Of a DNA stretch of 64,000 bases, positions 8,981 to 18,247 are shown in pieces. The notes under the pieces are model-generated. The model was not told the DNA's origin, ran no database searches, and worked only from the letters and a program-made list of their open reading frames with translations. The translations under genes and the position numbers were made by a program. Position 1 is the stretch's first letter. The number at the start of each line of letters is the position of its first letter. This DNA is from Micromonospora radicis (GTDB lineage Bacteria; Actinomycetota; Actinomycetes; Mycobacteriales; Micromonosporaceae): the NCBI RefSeq assembly GCF_003583405.1, contig NZ_QXEC01000012.1:120745-184744 (forward strand). Reading direction: 5' to 3'.

Positions 8981-9694
8981 TCAGTGCTCGCCGTAGTGCT
9001 GCCGGGTCTCCCGGATCGCCTCCTCGGCCGCGGCGCGTTCCTGCGCGGTGACGCCACGCTTGGCGGCCAGCCGCGCGCGGAGCAGCTCCACCGCGATCGG
9101 CAGGACCGAGATCGCCACGATGGCGATCAGGATGTACTCGATGTTCGTCTTGACGAACGGGATCTGGCCGAGGAAGTAGCCCAGCACCGTCACGCCGGTG
9201 CCCCAGAGGATGCCGCCCACCACGTTGTAGATGACGAAGGTGCGGTAGTTCATCCGGCTCACCCCGGCCACGATCGGGGTGAACGTCCGTACGATCGGCA
9301 CGAATCTCGCCAGGACGACCGAGCGGGCACCGTACTTCTCGAAGAAGTCGTGTGCCTTGAGCAGGTTCTCCTGCTTGAACAGCCGCGAGTTCGGTCGCCG
9401 GAACAGCGCCGGGCCGACCTTGCGACCGAACAGGTAGCCCACCTGGTCGCCGGCGATCGCGGCGACGGTGATGAGCAGGCACACCAACCACAGCGGGTAC
9501 CTGAGGTACTGGCCGTCGGCGACGAGCAGCCCGGTGGTGAACAGCAGCGAGTCTCCCGGCAGGAAGAACCCGATCAACAGGCCCGACTCGGCGAAGACGA
9601 TCACCAGGATGCCGATCAGGCCGAACGTCGAGATCAGCCACTCCGGGGCGAGCCAGTCCGGCCCGAGAGCCAGGTTGGTGACAGGCGACGGCAT
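8981..9694 (-). CDS. DedA-family membrane protein
   Basis: A 237-residue polytopic membrane protein of the DedA/VTT family, whose members are proton-linked membrane proteins involved in lipid-carrier (undecaprenyl phosphate) recycling and envelope homeostasis. Visible hallmarks are the helix with ESGLLIGFFLPGDSLLF near the N-terminus, the GDQVGYLFGRKVG segment, and the conserved RFVPIVRTFTPIVAG segment with its functionally important arginines. The last 30 residues are a charged cytoplasmic tail. The start is ATG 9694 with a good GGAGGGG Shine-Dalgarno. A TAGACT -10-like box (minus strand, 9745-9750) sits about 50 bases upstream. The transported lipid cannot be assigned here. Confidence 0.9.
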   Translation of the reverse strand: MPSPVTNLALGPDWLAPEWLISTFGLIGILVIVFAESGLLIGFFLPGDSLLFTTGLLVADGQYLRYPLWLVCLLITVAAIAGDQVGYLFGRKVGPALFRRPNSRLFKQENLLKAHDFFEKYGARSVVLARFVPIVRTFTPIVAGVSRMNYRTFVIYNVVGGILWGTGVTVLGYFLGQIPFVKTNIEYILIAIVAISVLPIAVELLRARLAAKRGVTAQERAAAEEAIRETRQHYGEH

Positions 9695-10025
9695 GGAACC
9701 CCTCCGATGGCGGCGAACGATCCCGACGACCGCGGGACGCCCGTAGTCTAGGCCGCGCCGGAGGCGCTCAGTGCGCTACGCCACAGCTGGTGGGGCATCG
9801 CCCGCCGCCACCGCTGCCAGGTGTCGCCCCGTTGCTCTGCTTCACCCCACGCAACCCGCCCTGAGCTGCGACGACGTCTCGACCGGCGGGCAGGACGGTC
9901 ACCCCCGGTGGTCACCGGGGGTGACCGTTGCGCGGGTTGGGCCCGGATCCCTTGCCTCCGGCGGCTACGTTGCTGGTCGACCTTGATGATCGACTCAGCC
10001 CGGCTGCTCGGAAAGGCCCCACCCC
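9695..10025. other. 331-bp divergent intergenic region with a long palindrome
   Basis: No gene is visible. The region holds the dedA promoter side (TAGACT on the minus strand at 9745-9750), the perfect palindrome at 9895-9928, and the leader of the SPFH gene with an AGGCCCC stretch but no strong Shine-Dalgarno. Confidence 0.6.
9895..9928. repeat. perfect 16-bp-stem palindrome in a divergent promoter region
   Basis: The stem ACGGTCACCCCCGGTG pairs perfectly with its complement around a 2-base loop. Both neighbouring genes point away from it, so it is not an ordinary terminator; it could be an operator, a processing site or a dispersed repeat. Confidence 0.6.
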
Positions 10026-10883
10026 ATGCCCTTCGGTTTCGTCCTCTCGATCGTCACCGCGGTCGTCGCGGCCATCGCCCTCGCCGTCACCCTGTTCAGC
10101 GGGCAGCGCAGCGTACGGCAGGTCGGCGTCCTGACCACGGTCGTCGCCCTTGCCGCGACGCTGCTGCTCACCGTCGGCTCCAGCGCCCACTCGGTGCCGA
10201 TCCGCTCGGTCGGCATCGTCACCAGCTTCGGCAAGCCCACCGGTGAGGTCACCGGCTCCGGCCTGAAGTGGGTCGCGCCGTGGCAGCGGGTCGGCGAGTG
10301 GGACGCCGGACGGCAGAAGTACGACCACATCGGCAGCGACAACTGCGTCCGGGTGCGTACCGGCACCCTCGCCGACGCCTGCGTCGAGGTGCTGGTCGAG
10401 TGGCAGGTCCGGCCGGAGAACGCGCCGCAGCAGTTCATGGACTACAAGGGCGACTTCGACAGCTTCCGCGGGCAGCGGGTCGGCGTGCAGCTGGACAGCG
10501 CGGTGAACGACGCCTTCGCCTCCTACAACCCGCTGGAGCGCATCGACGACAAGACCGGCAACCTGAACGTCGACCTCAAGCCGTTCGCCGACAGCATCAA
10601 GTCCAGCGCCGACACGCGGCTCTCCACCGACGTCGACATCCTGTCGGTCACCATCACCCGGGTGAACCACGACGACAAGACCGAGGGCAACATCAAGGCG
10701 TTCCAGGACAAGCTCGCCCAGACCCGCAACCTCGAACAGGACCGCCGCAACGCCGAGATCCAGAAGGAGATCACCGAGACCAACGCCAAGGTGGACAAGG
10801 TGACCCGCTGCCTGGAGATCGCCGAGAAGAACGGCAGCACGCCCGGACTGTGCATCAACCCGGGCATCGTCACCGGCAAGTGA
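10026..10883 (+). CDS. SPFH/band-7 domain membrane protein
   Basis: A 285-residue protein of the stomatin/prohibitin/flotillin (SPFH) group, membrane scaffolds that organise proteases and lipid domains. Two N-terminal hydrophobic helices (about 5-22 and 34-52) are followed by a SPFH domain beginning VPIRSVGIVTSFGKP and a charged C-terminal helix (about 215-265) likely to form a coiled coil. Three cysteines in the domain and two near the C-terminus are unusual for a cytosolic scaffold and hint at an extracytoplasmic position. The usual NfeD partner gene is absent. The exact role is unknown. Confidence 0.8.
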   Translation: MPFGFVLSIVTAVVAAIALAVTLFSGQRSVRQVGVLTTVVALAATLLLTVGSSAHSVPIRSVGIVTSFGKPTGEVTGSGLKWVAPWQRVGEWDAGRQKYDHIGSDNCVRVRTGTLADACVEVLVEWQVRPENAPQQFMDYKGDFDSFRGQRVGVQLDSAVNDAFASYNPLERIDDKTGNLNVDLKPFADSIKSSADTRLSTDVDILSVTITRVNHDDKTEGNIKAFQDKLAQTRNLEQDRRNAEIQKEITETNAKVDKVTRCLEIAEKNGSTPGLCINPGIVTGK

Positions 10884-10923
10884 GCCGGGCGCCCGTACCG
10901 GCCGAGCCGGCGGGCCGCCCGGC
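10884..10923. terminator. bidirectional hairpin between SPFH gene and aminotransferase
   Basis: GCCGGGCG (10884-10891) pairs with CGCCCGGC (10916-10923) immediately after the SPFH stop; the loop contains a further small stem. It lies between convergent genes. Confidence 0.5.
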
Positions 10924-10944
10924 TCCCGGTGCGGGCCCGCCCGG

Positions 10945-11982
10945 TCAGCTGGTCAGCGCCGCCAACGCGAGGTCGACGTCCTGCGGGGTGCAGTAGAGGT
11001 GGAAGGCGGCGCGGACCCGACCGGCCCGCACCGCCGCCCGTACCCCGGCCCGGTCGAGCTTCTCCTGCGCACCCGGCACCTGGACGGTGACGATGGCGCT
11101 GTTCCCCGGCGGCTGCCCCAACCCGGCGAGGAAGCGGTTGGCCAGCGCCACGTCGTGCGCGTGGACCGCCGGCAACCCGATCTCCAGCAGCAGTTCCAGT
11201 GCCGGGGCCGCACCCACCCAGCTGAACCAGGCCGGTGAGATGTCGAACCGGCGGGCGTCCTCGGCCAGCCGCAGCGGCGGGCCGTAGTAGGAGGCGTGCG
11301 GGTCGCGTCCGGCGAACCAGCCGGCGGCGTCGGGCCGCAGCCGGTCCCGCACGGCGGGCGCCAGGTAGGCGAAGGCCGTACCCCGGGGGCCCATCAACCA
11401 CTTGTACCCGCCGACCACCACCACGTCGGCCCGGGCCGCGTCGAACGGCAACCAGCCGCACGCCTGGGTGGCGTCGACCGCGACCAGCGCGCCGTGGGAC
11501 CGGGCCGCCGCGACGATCTCGTCGTACGCGGCCACGGTGCCGTCGGCGGACTGCACCAGGCTGAACGCCACCAGGTCGGTGCCGGCCTCGACCGAGTCGG
11601 CCAACTCGGCCAGCGGCACGGTGCGGACCTGCACGCCGCGTTCCTGCTGCACCAGCCACGGGAAGAGGTTCGAGGTGAACTCGACCTCGGGGACCACCAC
11701 CCGGGCACCGGCGGGCAACGCCGCGGCCACCGGCGCCAGCAGCTGCGACACGGTGACCCCGATCGCCACGTCGGCCACCGGCACCCCGACCAGCCGGGCG
11801 AAGGCCGCCCGGGACCGGTCACTCGCCCCGCTCCAGCTCTCCCACGACGCGTCCCCCGCCCGCCACCCGGCCAACGCGTCCTGCAACGCGTCCCAGGCCG
11901 GGTCGGGCGGCAGCCCGAAACTGGCGGTGTTCAGCCACCCGGGTCGCGGTTGCCACAACTTCTGTGCCTGCGCAAGCTCCAC
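10945..11982 (-). CDS. class V aminotransferase (PLP-dependent)
   Basis: A 345-residue fold-type I PLP enzyme of the class V aminotransferase/cysteine-desulfurase/isopenicillin-epimerase group. The motif VAVDATQACGWLPFD contains the PLP-contacting Asp, and GGYKWLMGPRGTAF holds the Schiff-base Lys. The region around WLNTASFGLPP marks the N-terminus. Substrate is unknown; there is no nearby iron-sulfur or ergothioneine gene to guide a call. The GTG at 11982 is chosen because TAGCGT (minus strand, 11990-11995) ends exactly 7 bases before it, pointing to a leaderless mRNA. The gene is divergent from the ECF41 sigma gene across 163 bases. Confidence 0.85.
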   Translation of the reverse strand: MELAQAQKLWQPRPGWLNTASFGLPPDPAWDALQDALAGWRAGDASWESWSGASDRSRAAFARLVGVPVADVAIGVTVSQLLAPVAAALPAGARVVVPEVEFTSNLFPWLVQQERGVQVRTVPLAELADSVEAGTDLVAFSLVQSADGTVAAYDEIVAAARSHGALVAVDATQACGWLPFDAARADVVVVGGYKWLMGPRGTAFAYLAPAVRDRLRPDAAGWFAGRDPHASYYGPPLRLAEDARRFDISPAWFSWVGAAPALELLLEIGLPAVHAHDVALANRFLAGLGQPPGNSAIVTVQVPGAQEKLDRAGVRAAVRAGRVRAAFHLYCTPQDVDLALAALTS

Positions 11983-11989
11983 GTCACCG

Positions 11990-11995
11990 ACGCTA
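11990..11995 (-). promoter_or_regulatory. -10 box (TAGCGT) for leaderless aminotransferase transcript
   Basis: TAGCGT on the minus strand lies 7 bases before GTG 11982. No convincing -35 is seen. Confidence 0.45.
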
Positions 11996-12075
11996 GTGGC
12001 CCAGGCCGCCGACGCTGAGCGCCAATACCCGGCCGGTGGCACCCACCGGCGGCCCAGCACCGACCATCGGTGTGG

Positions 12076-12102
12076 TGTCACAGATCGGTGGGCTCCGGCG
12101 TC
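12076..12102 (+). promoter_or_regulatory. ECF41-type promoter (TGTCACA-N16-CGTC)
   Basis: TGTCACA (12076-12082) is followed after exactly 16 bases by CGTC (12099-12102). This is the motif described for ECF41 sigma factors. It lies 44 bases ahead of an ECF41 gene, which predicts autoregulation. Confidence 0.8.
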
Positions 12103-12145
12103 CGATGGATGGCACAGTCGGCGACGACGAGACAGGAGGCCGTCC

Positions 12146-13030
12146 ATGTCCCCCGGCACCACGGCGTTCGTCACCCACCGCAATCTGCTGTTCACGGTCG
12201 CCTACGAGCTGCTCGGCTCGGCGGCCGACGCCGAGGACGTGCTCCAGGAAACCTGGCTGCGCTGGGCCGACGTCGACCTCGACACGGTGCGGGACCAGCG
12301 CGCCTACCTGGTACGCATCGCCACCCGCCAGGCGCTCACCCGGCTGCGGACGGTGGGCCGCCGCCGAGAGACGTACTACGGTCCCTGGCTGCCCGAGCCG
12401 CTGCTGACCACGCCGGACGTGGCCGAGGACGTGGCGTTGGCCGACAGCCTGTCGATGGCGATGCTGCTGGTGCTGGAGACGCTCGGGCCGACCGAGCGGG
12501 CGGTGTTCGTACTGCGCGAGGTGTTCGACCTCGGGTACGACGAGATCGCGGCGGCGGTCGACAAGAGCCCGGCCGCAGTCCGCCAGATCGCCCACCGGGC
12601 CCGGTCGCACGTCGCCGCGCGCCGGCCACGCGACGTCGTCTCCCCGGCCCAGACCCGGGCCGCGTTGGACGCCTTCCAGCGCGCGGTGCGCACCGGCGAC
12701 CTGCAGGGCCTGCTCGACGTGCTCGCCCCGGACGTGGTCGCGCTCAGCGACGGTGGTGGTCGCGCGCAGGCCGTACCCCGGCCGGTGGTCGGCGCCGACA
12801 AGGTGGCCCGGCTGTTCGCCGCCGGCCTGAAGCTCGTCGGCGCCGAGGTGACGTTGGAGCCGGTGCACGTCAACGGTGCCCCGGCGCTGCTCATGCGCCT
12901 GGGCGGCCGGCTCGACGGCGTGCTGGCGGTACGGGTGGAGGACGGTCTGGTCACCGGCCTGTACTACGTCCGCAATCCGGAGAAGCTGTCCCGGGTGGGC
13001 CGGGAGACCCCGGTCAGCCGGGTCAGCTGA
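12146..13030 (+). CDS. ECF41-family RNA polymerase sigma factor (SigJ-like)
   Basis: A 294-residue extracytoplasmic-function sigma factor with sigma-2 (about 1-70) and sigma-4 (about 105-155) domains followed by a fused SnoaL-like C-terminal domain (about 165-290) that controls its activity in place of an anti-sigma factor. The ECF41 signature is visible as DGGGR (202-206), followed by the RPVVG stretch. The start is ATG 12146 with AGGAGG at 12134-12139. An exact ECF41 promoter lies upstream, so it should drive itself. ECF41 genes usually sit beside a carboxymuconolactone-decarboxylase, oxidoreductase or epimerase (COE) gene; none is here. Its 3' end overlaps the convergent dnaE by 8 bases. 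Confidence 0.93.
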   Translation: MSPGTTAFVTHRNLLFTVAYELLGSAADAEDVLQETWLRWADVDLDTVRDQRAYLVRIATRQALTRLRTVGRRRETYYGPWLPEPLLTTPDVAEDVALADSLSMAMLLVLETLGPTERAVFVLREVFDLGYDEIAAAVDKSPAAVRQIAHRARSHVAARRPRDVVSPAQTRAALDAFQRAVRTGDLQGLLDVLAPDVVALSDGGGRAQAVPRPVVGADKVARLFAAGLKLVGAEVTLEPVHVNGAPALLMRLGGRLDGVLAVRVEDGLVTGLYYVRNPEKLSRVGRETPVSRVS

Positions 13031-16000
13031 CGTTGGCCGGGCCGAGCACGCTCTTCAGGTCGGCCATCAGCGCGGTGGTCGCCGCCACCCGCACCGGGCC
13101 GAGCCGCAGGGTGGTGGTCCGGCTGCCGTTGAGCAGCCTGACGTGCACCTCGGCGTCGCCCGGGTGCAGCACCAGGGTCTCCTTGAGCCGTTCCACCAGC
13201 GGCGGGGTGCACCGGGTCACCGGGATGGTGAGGGTGACCGGTTTGTTGGCCGAGCTGGTGGAGACGTCCGGCAGTGACATGTCCATCGCCATGATGCGGG
13301 GGATGTCGTCACGCCGGTCGACCCGGCCCTTGACCACCACGATCGCGTCCTCGGCGATGTACTGGCCGATCACCTCGTAGGTGTTCGGGAAGAACAACGT
13401 CTCCACCCCACCGGCGAGGTCCTCCAGGGTGGCCGAGGCCCATGCCCGGCCCTGCTTGGTGACCCGCCGCTGCACGCCGGAGAGGATCCCGGCGAGGGTG
13501 ACCACCGCGCCGTCGGGGACGGTGCCCTCCTCGGACAGCGCGGCGATGGTGCAGTCGGCGGCCTGACCGAGGATGTGTTCCAGGCCGAACAGCGGGTGGT
13601 CGGAGACGTACAGGCCGAGCATCTCGCGTTCGAAGGCGAGCTTGTCGCGCTTGTCCCACTCCCCCTCGGTGATGGTCGGCATGACCGTGGTGTTGGTGGC
13701 CGTCTCCGTGTCGCCGAAGCCGGCGCCGAACAGGTCGTACTGCCCGACCGCCTCCTTGCGCTTGACGTCGGCGTACGCGTCGATGGCGTCGGCGTGCACG
13801 GCGAGCAGGGCCTTGCGCGGGTGCCGCATCACGTCGAACGCGCCGGCCTTGATCAGCGATTCGATCGTCTTCTTGTTGCAGACCACCGCGTCCACCTTGG
13901 ACAGGAAGTCGTAGAAGTCGGCGTACTCGCCCTTCTCCTCGCGGCAGCGCATGATCGAGGCGACCACGTTCGCGCCGACGTTGCGGATCGCGCCGAGGCC
14001 GAAGCGGATCTCCTTGCCGACCGGGGTGAACGGCCCGGCGGAGGTGTTCACGTCCGGCGGCAGCACCTGGATGCCCATCCGGCGGCACTCCGACAGGTAG
14101 AGCGCCATCTTGTCCTTGTCGTCGCCGACGGAGGTGAGCAGCGCCGCCATGTACTCGGCCGGGTAGTGCGCCTTCAGGTACGCCGTCCAGTACGACACCA
14201 GCCCGTACGCGGCCGAGTGCGCCTTGTTGAAGGCGTACCCGGCGAACGGCACGAGCACGTCCCAGACCTTCTGGATGGCCTCGTCGGAGTAGCCGTGTTC
14301 GCGGCAGCCGTCCCGGAAGGGAATGAACTCCTTGTCGAGGATCTCCTTCTTCTTCTTGCCCATCGCCCGGCGCAGCAGGTCGGCCTGACCGAGCGTGTAG
14401 CCGGCGAGGATCTGCGCGGCCCGCTGCACCTGCTCCTGGTAGACGATCAGGCCGTAGGTGGGGGCGAGGATCTCCCGCAGCGGCTCCTCCAGCTCCGGGT
14501 GGATCGGGGTGATCTCCTGGAGGCCGTTCTTGCGCAGCGCGTAGTTGGTGTGCGAGTCCACGCCCATCGGACCGGGCCGGTACAGCGCCAGGACGGCGGA
14601 GATGTCCTCGAAGTTGTCCGGCTTCATCATCCGCAGCAGCGAACGCATCGGCCCGCCGTCGAGCTGGAACACACCCAGGGTGTCGCCCCGCGACAGCAGC
14701 TCGTAGGCGGCCTTGTCGTCCAGCGGCAGGCCCAGCAGGTCCAGCTCCCGCCCGTGGTTGAGCTGGATGTTCTTCACCGCGTCGTCGATGATGGTCAGGT
14801 TGCGCAGGCCGAGGAAGTCCATCTTCAACAGCCCGAGCGACTCGCACGTCGGGTAGTCGAACTGGGTGATGATCACCCCGTCGGAGTCCCGGCGCATCAA
14901 CGGGATGTGCTCGACGATCGGCTCGGCGGACATGATCACGCCGGCCGCGTGCACGCCGGTCTGCCGGATCAGCCCCTCGATGCCCCGGGCGGTGTCGATC
15001 ACCTTCTTGACGTCGGCCTCGGCCTCGTACATGCCGCGGATCTCGCCGGCCTCGGCGTAGCGCGGGTGCTTCGGGTCGAAGATGCCTTCGAGCGGGATGT
15101 CCTTGCCCATCACGGCCGGTGGCATGGCCTTGGTGATCCGGTCGCCGACCGCGTACGGGTAGCCGAGCACCCGGGCCGAGTCCTTGATCGCGGCCTTGGC
15201 CTTGATGGTGCCGAAGGTGGCGATCTGCGCGACCTTGTCCTCGCCCCACTTGTCGGTGACGTACTTGATCACCTCGCCGCGCCGACGCTCGTCGAAGTCG
15301 ATGTCGACGTCGGGCATGGAGACCCGCTCGGGGTTGAGGAACCGCTCGAAGATCAGCCCGTGCGGGATCGGGTCCAGGTCGGTGATGCCCAGCGCGTACG
15401 CGACCAGCGAGCCGGCCGCCGAGCCGCGGCCCGGGCCGACCGCGATGCCCTGGTTCTTGGCCCACTGGATGAAGTCGGCGACCACGAGGAAGTACGACGG
15501 GAAGCCCATCTGGATGATGACGCCCAGCTCGTACTCGGCCTGGACGACGTGCCCCTCGGGGATGCCGTTCGGGAAGCGGCGGGCCAGCCCGGCGAAGGTC
15601 TCCTTGCGGAACCAGGACTCCTCGGTCTCGCCGTCGGGGACCGGGAAGCGCGGCATCAGGTTGTGGAACTCGAACATCCCGGTCGGGTCGACCTTCTCGG
15701 CGACCAGCAGGGTGTTGCGGCAGCCCTGGAGCCAGGCCTCGGAGTTGTCCACGCTGCGCATCTCGTCGGCGGACTTGATGTAGTAACCGCTGCCGTCGAA
15801 CCGGAACCGGTTCGGGTCGGCCACGTTGGCCGCGGTCTGCACGCAGAGCAGCACGTCGTGCGCCTCGGCCTGCGCCTCGTGGGTGTAGTGCGAGTCGTTG
15901 GTGACCACCGGCGGGATGTCCAGCTTGCGGGAGATCTCGATCAGCTCGTCGCGGACCCGGCGCTCGATCGAGATGCCGTGATCCATGATCTCCAGGAAGT

Positions 16001-16556
16001 AGTTCTCCTTGCCGAAGATCTCCTGGTACCGCGCCGCCGCCTTGAGCGCCTCGTCGTACTGGCCCAGCCGTAGCCGGGTCTGCACCTCGCCGGAGGGGCA
16101 ACCGGTGGTCGCCATCAACCCCTCGGCGTGGCTGGCCAGGATCTCCGCGTCCATCCGCGGCCACTTGACGAAGTAGCCCTCGGTGTACGAGCGCGAGGTG
16201 AGCTTGAACAGGTTGTGCAGGCCGGTCTTGTTCTGGGCCCAGATGGTCATGTGCGTGTAGCCACCGCTACCGGAGACGTCGTCGCTCTTCTGCTCCGGGC
16301 GGCCCCAGCGCACCCGCTGTTTGTGGAAGCGGGACTCCGGCGCCACGTACGCCTCGATGCCCAGGACCGGGGTGACCCCGGTGGCCATCGCCTGCTTGTA
16401 GAAGTCGTTCGCGCCGTGCATGTTGCCGTGGTCGGTCATCGCGACCGCCGGCATCCCCTGCCGCTTGACCTCGGCGAACAGGTCCTTGAGGCGGGCCGCA
16501 CCGTCGAGCATCGAGTACTCCGTGTGCACGTGCAGGTGCGCAAACGAATCGCCCAC
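13023..16556 (-). CDS. dnaE: DNA polymerase III alpha subunit
   Basis: The main replicative DNA polymerase subunit (DnaE1 type). From GTG 16556 the protein is 1177 residues, the normal length. It begins with a PHP domain ([15 protein letters not shown]), which in DnaE1 proteins gives proofreading. The polymerase active-site aspartates are in PDVDIDF (D416, D418, D420), followed by finger domains, tandem helix-hairpin-helix, a C-terminal OB fold and a tau-binding tail. A GGGGGG run lies a few bases before this GTG; a longer start at 16685 would add an unconserved Cys/Trp-rich leader. It is a stand-alone housekeeping gene within an otherwise accessory block. Confidence 0.96.
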   Translation of the reverse strand: MGDSFAHLHVHTEYSMLDGAARLKDLFAEVKRQGMPAVAMTDHGNMHGANDFYKQAMATGVTPVLGIEAYVAPESRFHKQRVRWGRPEQKSDDVSGSGGYTHMTIWAQNKTGLHNLFKLTSRSYTEGYFVKWPRMDAEILASHAEGLMATTGCPSGEVQTRLRLGQYDEALKAAARYQEIFGKENYFLEIMDHGISIERRVRDELIEISRKLDIPPVVTNDSHYTHEAQAEAHDVLLCVQTAANVADPNRFRFDGSGYYIKSADEMRSVDNSEAWLQGCRNTLLVAEKVDPTGMFEFHNLMPRFPVPDGETEESWFRKETFAGLARRFPNGIPEGHVVQAEYELGVIIQMGFPSYFLVVADFIQWAKNQGIAVGPGRGSAAGSLVAYALGITDLDPIPHGLIFERFLNPERVSMPDVDIDFDERRRGEVIKYVTDKWGEDKVAQIATFGTIKAKAAIKDSARVLGYPYAVGDRITKAMPPAVMGKDIPLEGIFDPKHPRYAEAGEIRGMYEAEADVKKVIDTARGIEGLIRQTGVHAAGVIMSAEPIVEHIPLMRRDSDGVIITQFDYPTCESLGLLKMDFLGLRNLTIIDDAVKNIQLNHGRELDLLGLPLDDKAAYELLSRGDTLGVFQLDGGPMRSLLRMMKPDNFEDISAVLALYRPGPMGVDSHTNYALRKNGLQEITPIHPELEEPLREILAPTYGLIVYQEQVQRAAQILAGYTLGQADLLRRAMGKKKKEILDKEFIPFRDGCREHGYSDEAIQKVWDVLVPFAGYAFNKAHSAAYGLVSYWTAYLKAHYPAEYMAALLTSVGDDKDKMALYLSECRRMGIQVLPPDVNTSAGPFTPVGKEIRFGLGAIRNVGANVVASIMRCREEKGEYADFYDFLSKVDAVVCNKKTIESLIKAGAFDVMRHPRKALLAVHADAIDAYADVKRKEAVGQYDLFGAGFGDTETATNTTVMPTITEGEWDKRDKLAFEREMLGLYVSDHPLFGLEHILGQAADCTIAALSEEGTVPDGAVVTLAGILSGVQRRVTKQGRAWASATLEDLAGGVETLFFPNTYEVIGQYIAEDAIVVVKGRVDRRDDIPRIMAMDMSLPDVSTSSANKPVTLTIPVTRCTPPLVERLKETLVLHPGDAEVHVRLLNGSRTTTLRLGPVRVAATTALMADLKSVLGPANVS

Positions 16557-16657
16557 GCGGAGCCCCCCGGGTCGGATGATCGAGTCGGTCCGCCCCACCC
16601 TATCGCCGCCGGCAGCCCCCTCCCCCACGCCACACCAGCACCACCCCCAGCTCCGTC

Positions 16658-16739
16658 GATCTTGCACTTTCCGTCGGCGAATCACACCATGAGCGGCTTA
16701 TATCCCGACACAAACCGCAAGATCCACGAGATTGTCGGG
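16658..16739. repeat. intergenic inverted repeats upstream of dnaE
   Basis: GATCTTGC (16658-16665) pairs with GCAAGATC (16717-16724), and CCCGACA (16704-16710) pairs with TGTCGGG (16733-16739). The two pairs interlock, so only one can form at a time. This lies in the 241-bp divergent region between dnaE and the padR-type gene; function is unknown. Confidence 0.5.
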
Positions 16740-16760
16740 TGAGGGACAGTGTTGTGCGGA

Positions 16761-16798
16761 TGGACAATAGTGTGCGACACACAGTATCGTGTGTCGCA
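16761..16798 (+). promoter_or_regulatory. PadR promoter with operator palindrome overlapping the start codon
   Basis: A perfect inverted repeat TGCGACACAC-AGTATC-GTGTGTCGCA occupies 16773-16798; its last base is the A of the ATG. TGGACA (16761-16766) and TATCGT (16785-16790) are spaced 18 bases, with TATCGT 7 bases before the ATG, so the mRNA is probably leaderless and a bound repressor would cover the -10 box and start. Confidence 0.7.
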
Positions 16799-17139
16799 TG
16801 GGCACCGATGACGTTCTACGGACGCACCTTCAGGAGTTGCGGCGGGGGACGGTGGTGGTGGCCAGCCTGGTCGCGCTGCGTCAACCCGACTACGGCTACG
16901 CGCTGCTGCAACGGCTCGCCGGGCACGGCTTCGCGGTCGACGCCAACACCCTCTATCCCCTGCTGCGCCGACTGGAGGAACAGGGGCTGCTGACCAGCGA
17001 GTGGAACACCGAGGAGAGCCGGCCGCGCAAGTTCTACCGCACCAGCGACGCCGGCGAGCAGCTGCTGACCCGACTGCTCGACGACCTCGCCGCCGTTCAG
17101 ACCTCCCTGACCGCCCTGATCGAAGGAGCCCCCCGATGA
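16798..17139 (+). CDS. PadR-family transcriptional regulator
   Basis: A 113-residue PadR-type winged-helix repressor with short C-terminal dimerisation helices. Characteristic segments are YGYALLQRLAGHGFAVDANTLYPLLRRLEEQGLL and the wing leading to KFYRTSDAGEQLL. The ATG at 16798 is part of a perfect operator-like palindrome, so strong autorepression is expected. The stop overlaps the next gene's ATG (ATGA), and a GAAGGAG Shine-Dalgarno for that gene lies inside this one. PadR proteins paired with a membrane protein of this kind often sense envelope stress or small aromatic/drug molecules; the inducer here is unknown. Confidence 0.9.
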   Translation: MGTDDVLRTHLQELRRGTVVVASLVALRQPDYGYALLQRLAGHGFAVDANTLYPLLRRLEEQGLLTSEWNTEESRPRKFYRTSDAGEQLLTRLLDDLAAVQTSLTALIEGAPR

Positions 17140-18080
17140 CCACCTCCCTGACCGACCGATACCTCGCCGCCACCCTGCGTTCGGTGCCGACCGCCCGACG
17201 CGAGGAGATCGCCGACGAGCTACGCGCCTCGATCGGCGACATGATCGACGGACGGACCGCCGACGGGCTCGACGCCGCGACCGCCGAGCGGGAGGTGCTC
17301 ACCGAGCTGGGCAACCCCGCCCAGCTCGCCGCCCGGTACACCGACCGGCGGCTCCAGCTCATCGGCCCGGAGTACTACCCGGCCTGGCGACGGCTGCTGA
17401 TCACCCTGGTCAGCACGATCCCGCCGGTCGTCGGGGTACTGATGGCCGTGTTGGAGACCACCACCGCGGACAACCCGGGCGGTGCCGTCGGCGCGGGCGT
17501 GAGCGCCGCGTTCAACGTGGCGGTGCAGATCGCCTTCTGGGTGACCGTGGTCTTCGCGGTACTGGAACGGATCGGCACCCCGCTGAACCTGCCGGAGTGG
17601 ACCGTCGACCAACTGCCCGACGAGCCCGTCGACCGGGACATCAGCCTCACCGACGTGTGCGCCTCGATCGTGGTCCTCGGCCTGTTCATCGCGATCCTGC
17701 CGTGGCAGCAGTTCCAGACGGTGGTCGGCGACGGCGACCGGCTGCCGATCCTCGACCCGGCGCTCTGGACGTCCTGGCTGCCGGTGCTGGTCGTGGTGCT
17801 GGTCGCCAGCATCGGCCTGGAGTTCGCCAAGTACCGGGCCCGCCGGTGGAGCTGGCCGCTGGTCGCCGTCAACGCCCTGCTCGGGCTCGCCTTCGCGGTA
17901 CCGGCGATCTGGCTGCTGCTCACCGACCGGCTGTTCAACGCCGACTTCACCGCCCGGTTCTCCTGGCTGCGCGACGGCGGCGTCGACACGGTCGCCCGGA
18001 TCACCGTCGTGGTGATCGTCGTGGTCACCGTCTGGGACGTGATCGACAGCGCGATCAAGGCACGCCGCAACGGCCGCTGA
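17136..18080 (+). CDS. PadR-associated membrane protein with HAAS-type N-terminal domain
   Basis: A 314-residue protein. Residues about 1-70 form a helical HAAS/permease-prefix domain (motif RREEIADELRASIGD, then AEREVLTELGNPAQLAARY), commonly seen in proteins encoded next to PadR regulators. Six or so membrane helices follow (about 87-110, 120-145, 180-195, 210-230, 245-265, 285-305). It overlaps padR by four bases and is surely co-transcribed. No catalytic motif is visible; a role in signal reception or membrane organisation under PadR control is inference. Confidence 0.75.
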   Translation: MTTSLTDRYLAATLRSVPTARREEIADELRASIGDMIDGRTADGLDAATAEREVLTELGNPAQLAARYTDRRLQLIGPEYYPAWRRLLITLVSTIPPVVGVLMAVLETTTADNPGGAVGAGVSAAFNVAVQIAFWVTVVFAVLERIGTPLNLPEWTVDQLPDEPVDRDISLTDVCASIVVLGLFIAILPWQQFQTVVGDGDRLPILDPALWTSWLPVLVVVLVASIGLEFAKYRARRWSWPLVAVNALLGLAFAVPAIWLLLTDRLFNADFTARFSWLRDGGVDTVARITVVVIVVVTVWDVIDSAIKARRNGR

Positions 18081-18247
18081 CACCGGGTCCGGGCGGTGGG
18101 CCGACCGGTACCGAACCGCGCCGGGCGCCGCCGTACGGGGCCCCCACCGATCGGCCGCCCCAGCTCGGCGAACCGGCTGGGAGCGGGGCTGGTCGGGCGA
18201 ACGTACGATGATCAGCGACAGGTCCGACGGGTAACCAGGGAGCGGCC

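Noticed and set aside
7217..9057. Long minus-strand frames opposite the PucR-type regulator
   Set aside because: Low-complexity products with no domain; the plus-strand gene has clear GAF and HTH domains.
13575..16073. Very long open frame antisense to dnaE
   Set aside because: Its His/Val/Asp/Leu-rich product has no recognisable domain and mirrors codon bias of dnaE on the other strand, a usual artefact at this GC content.
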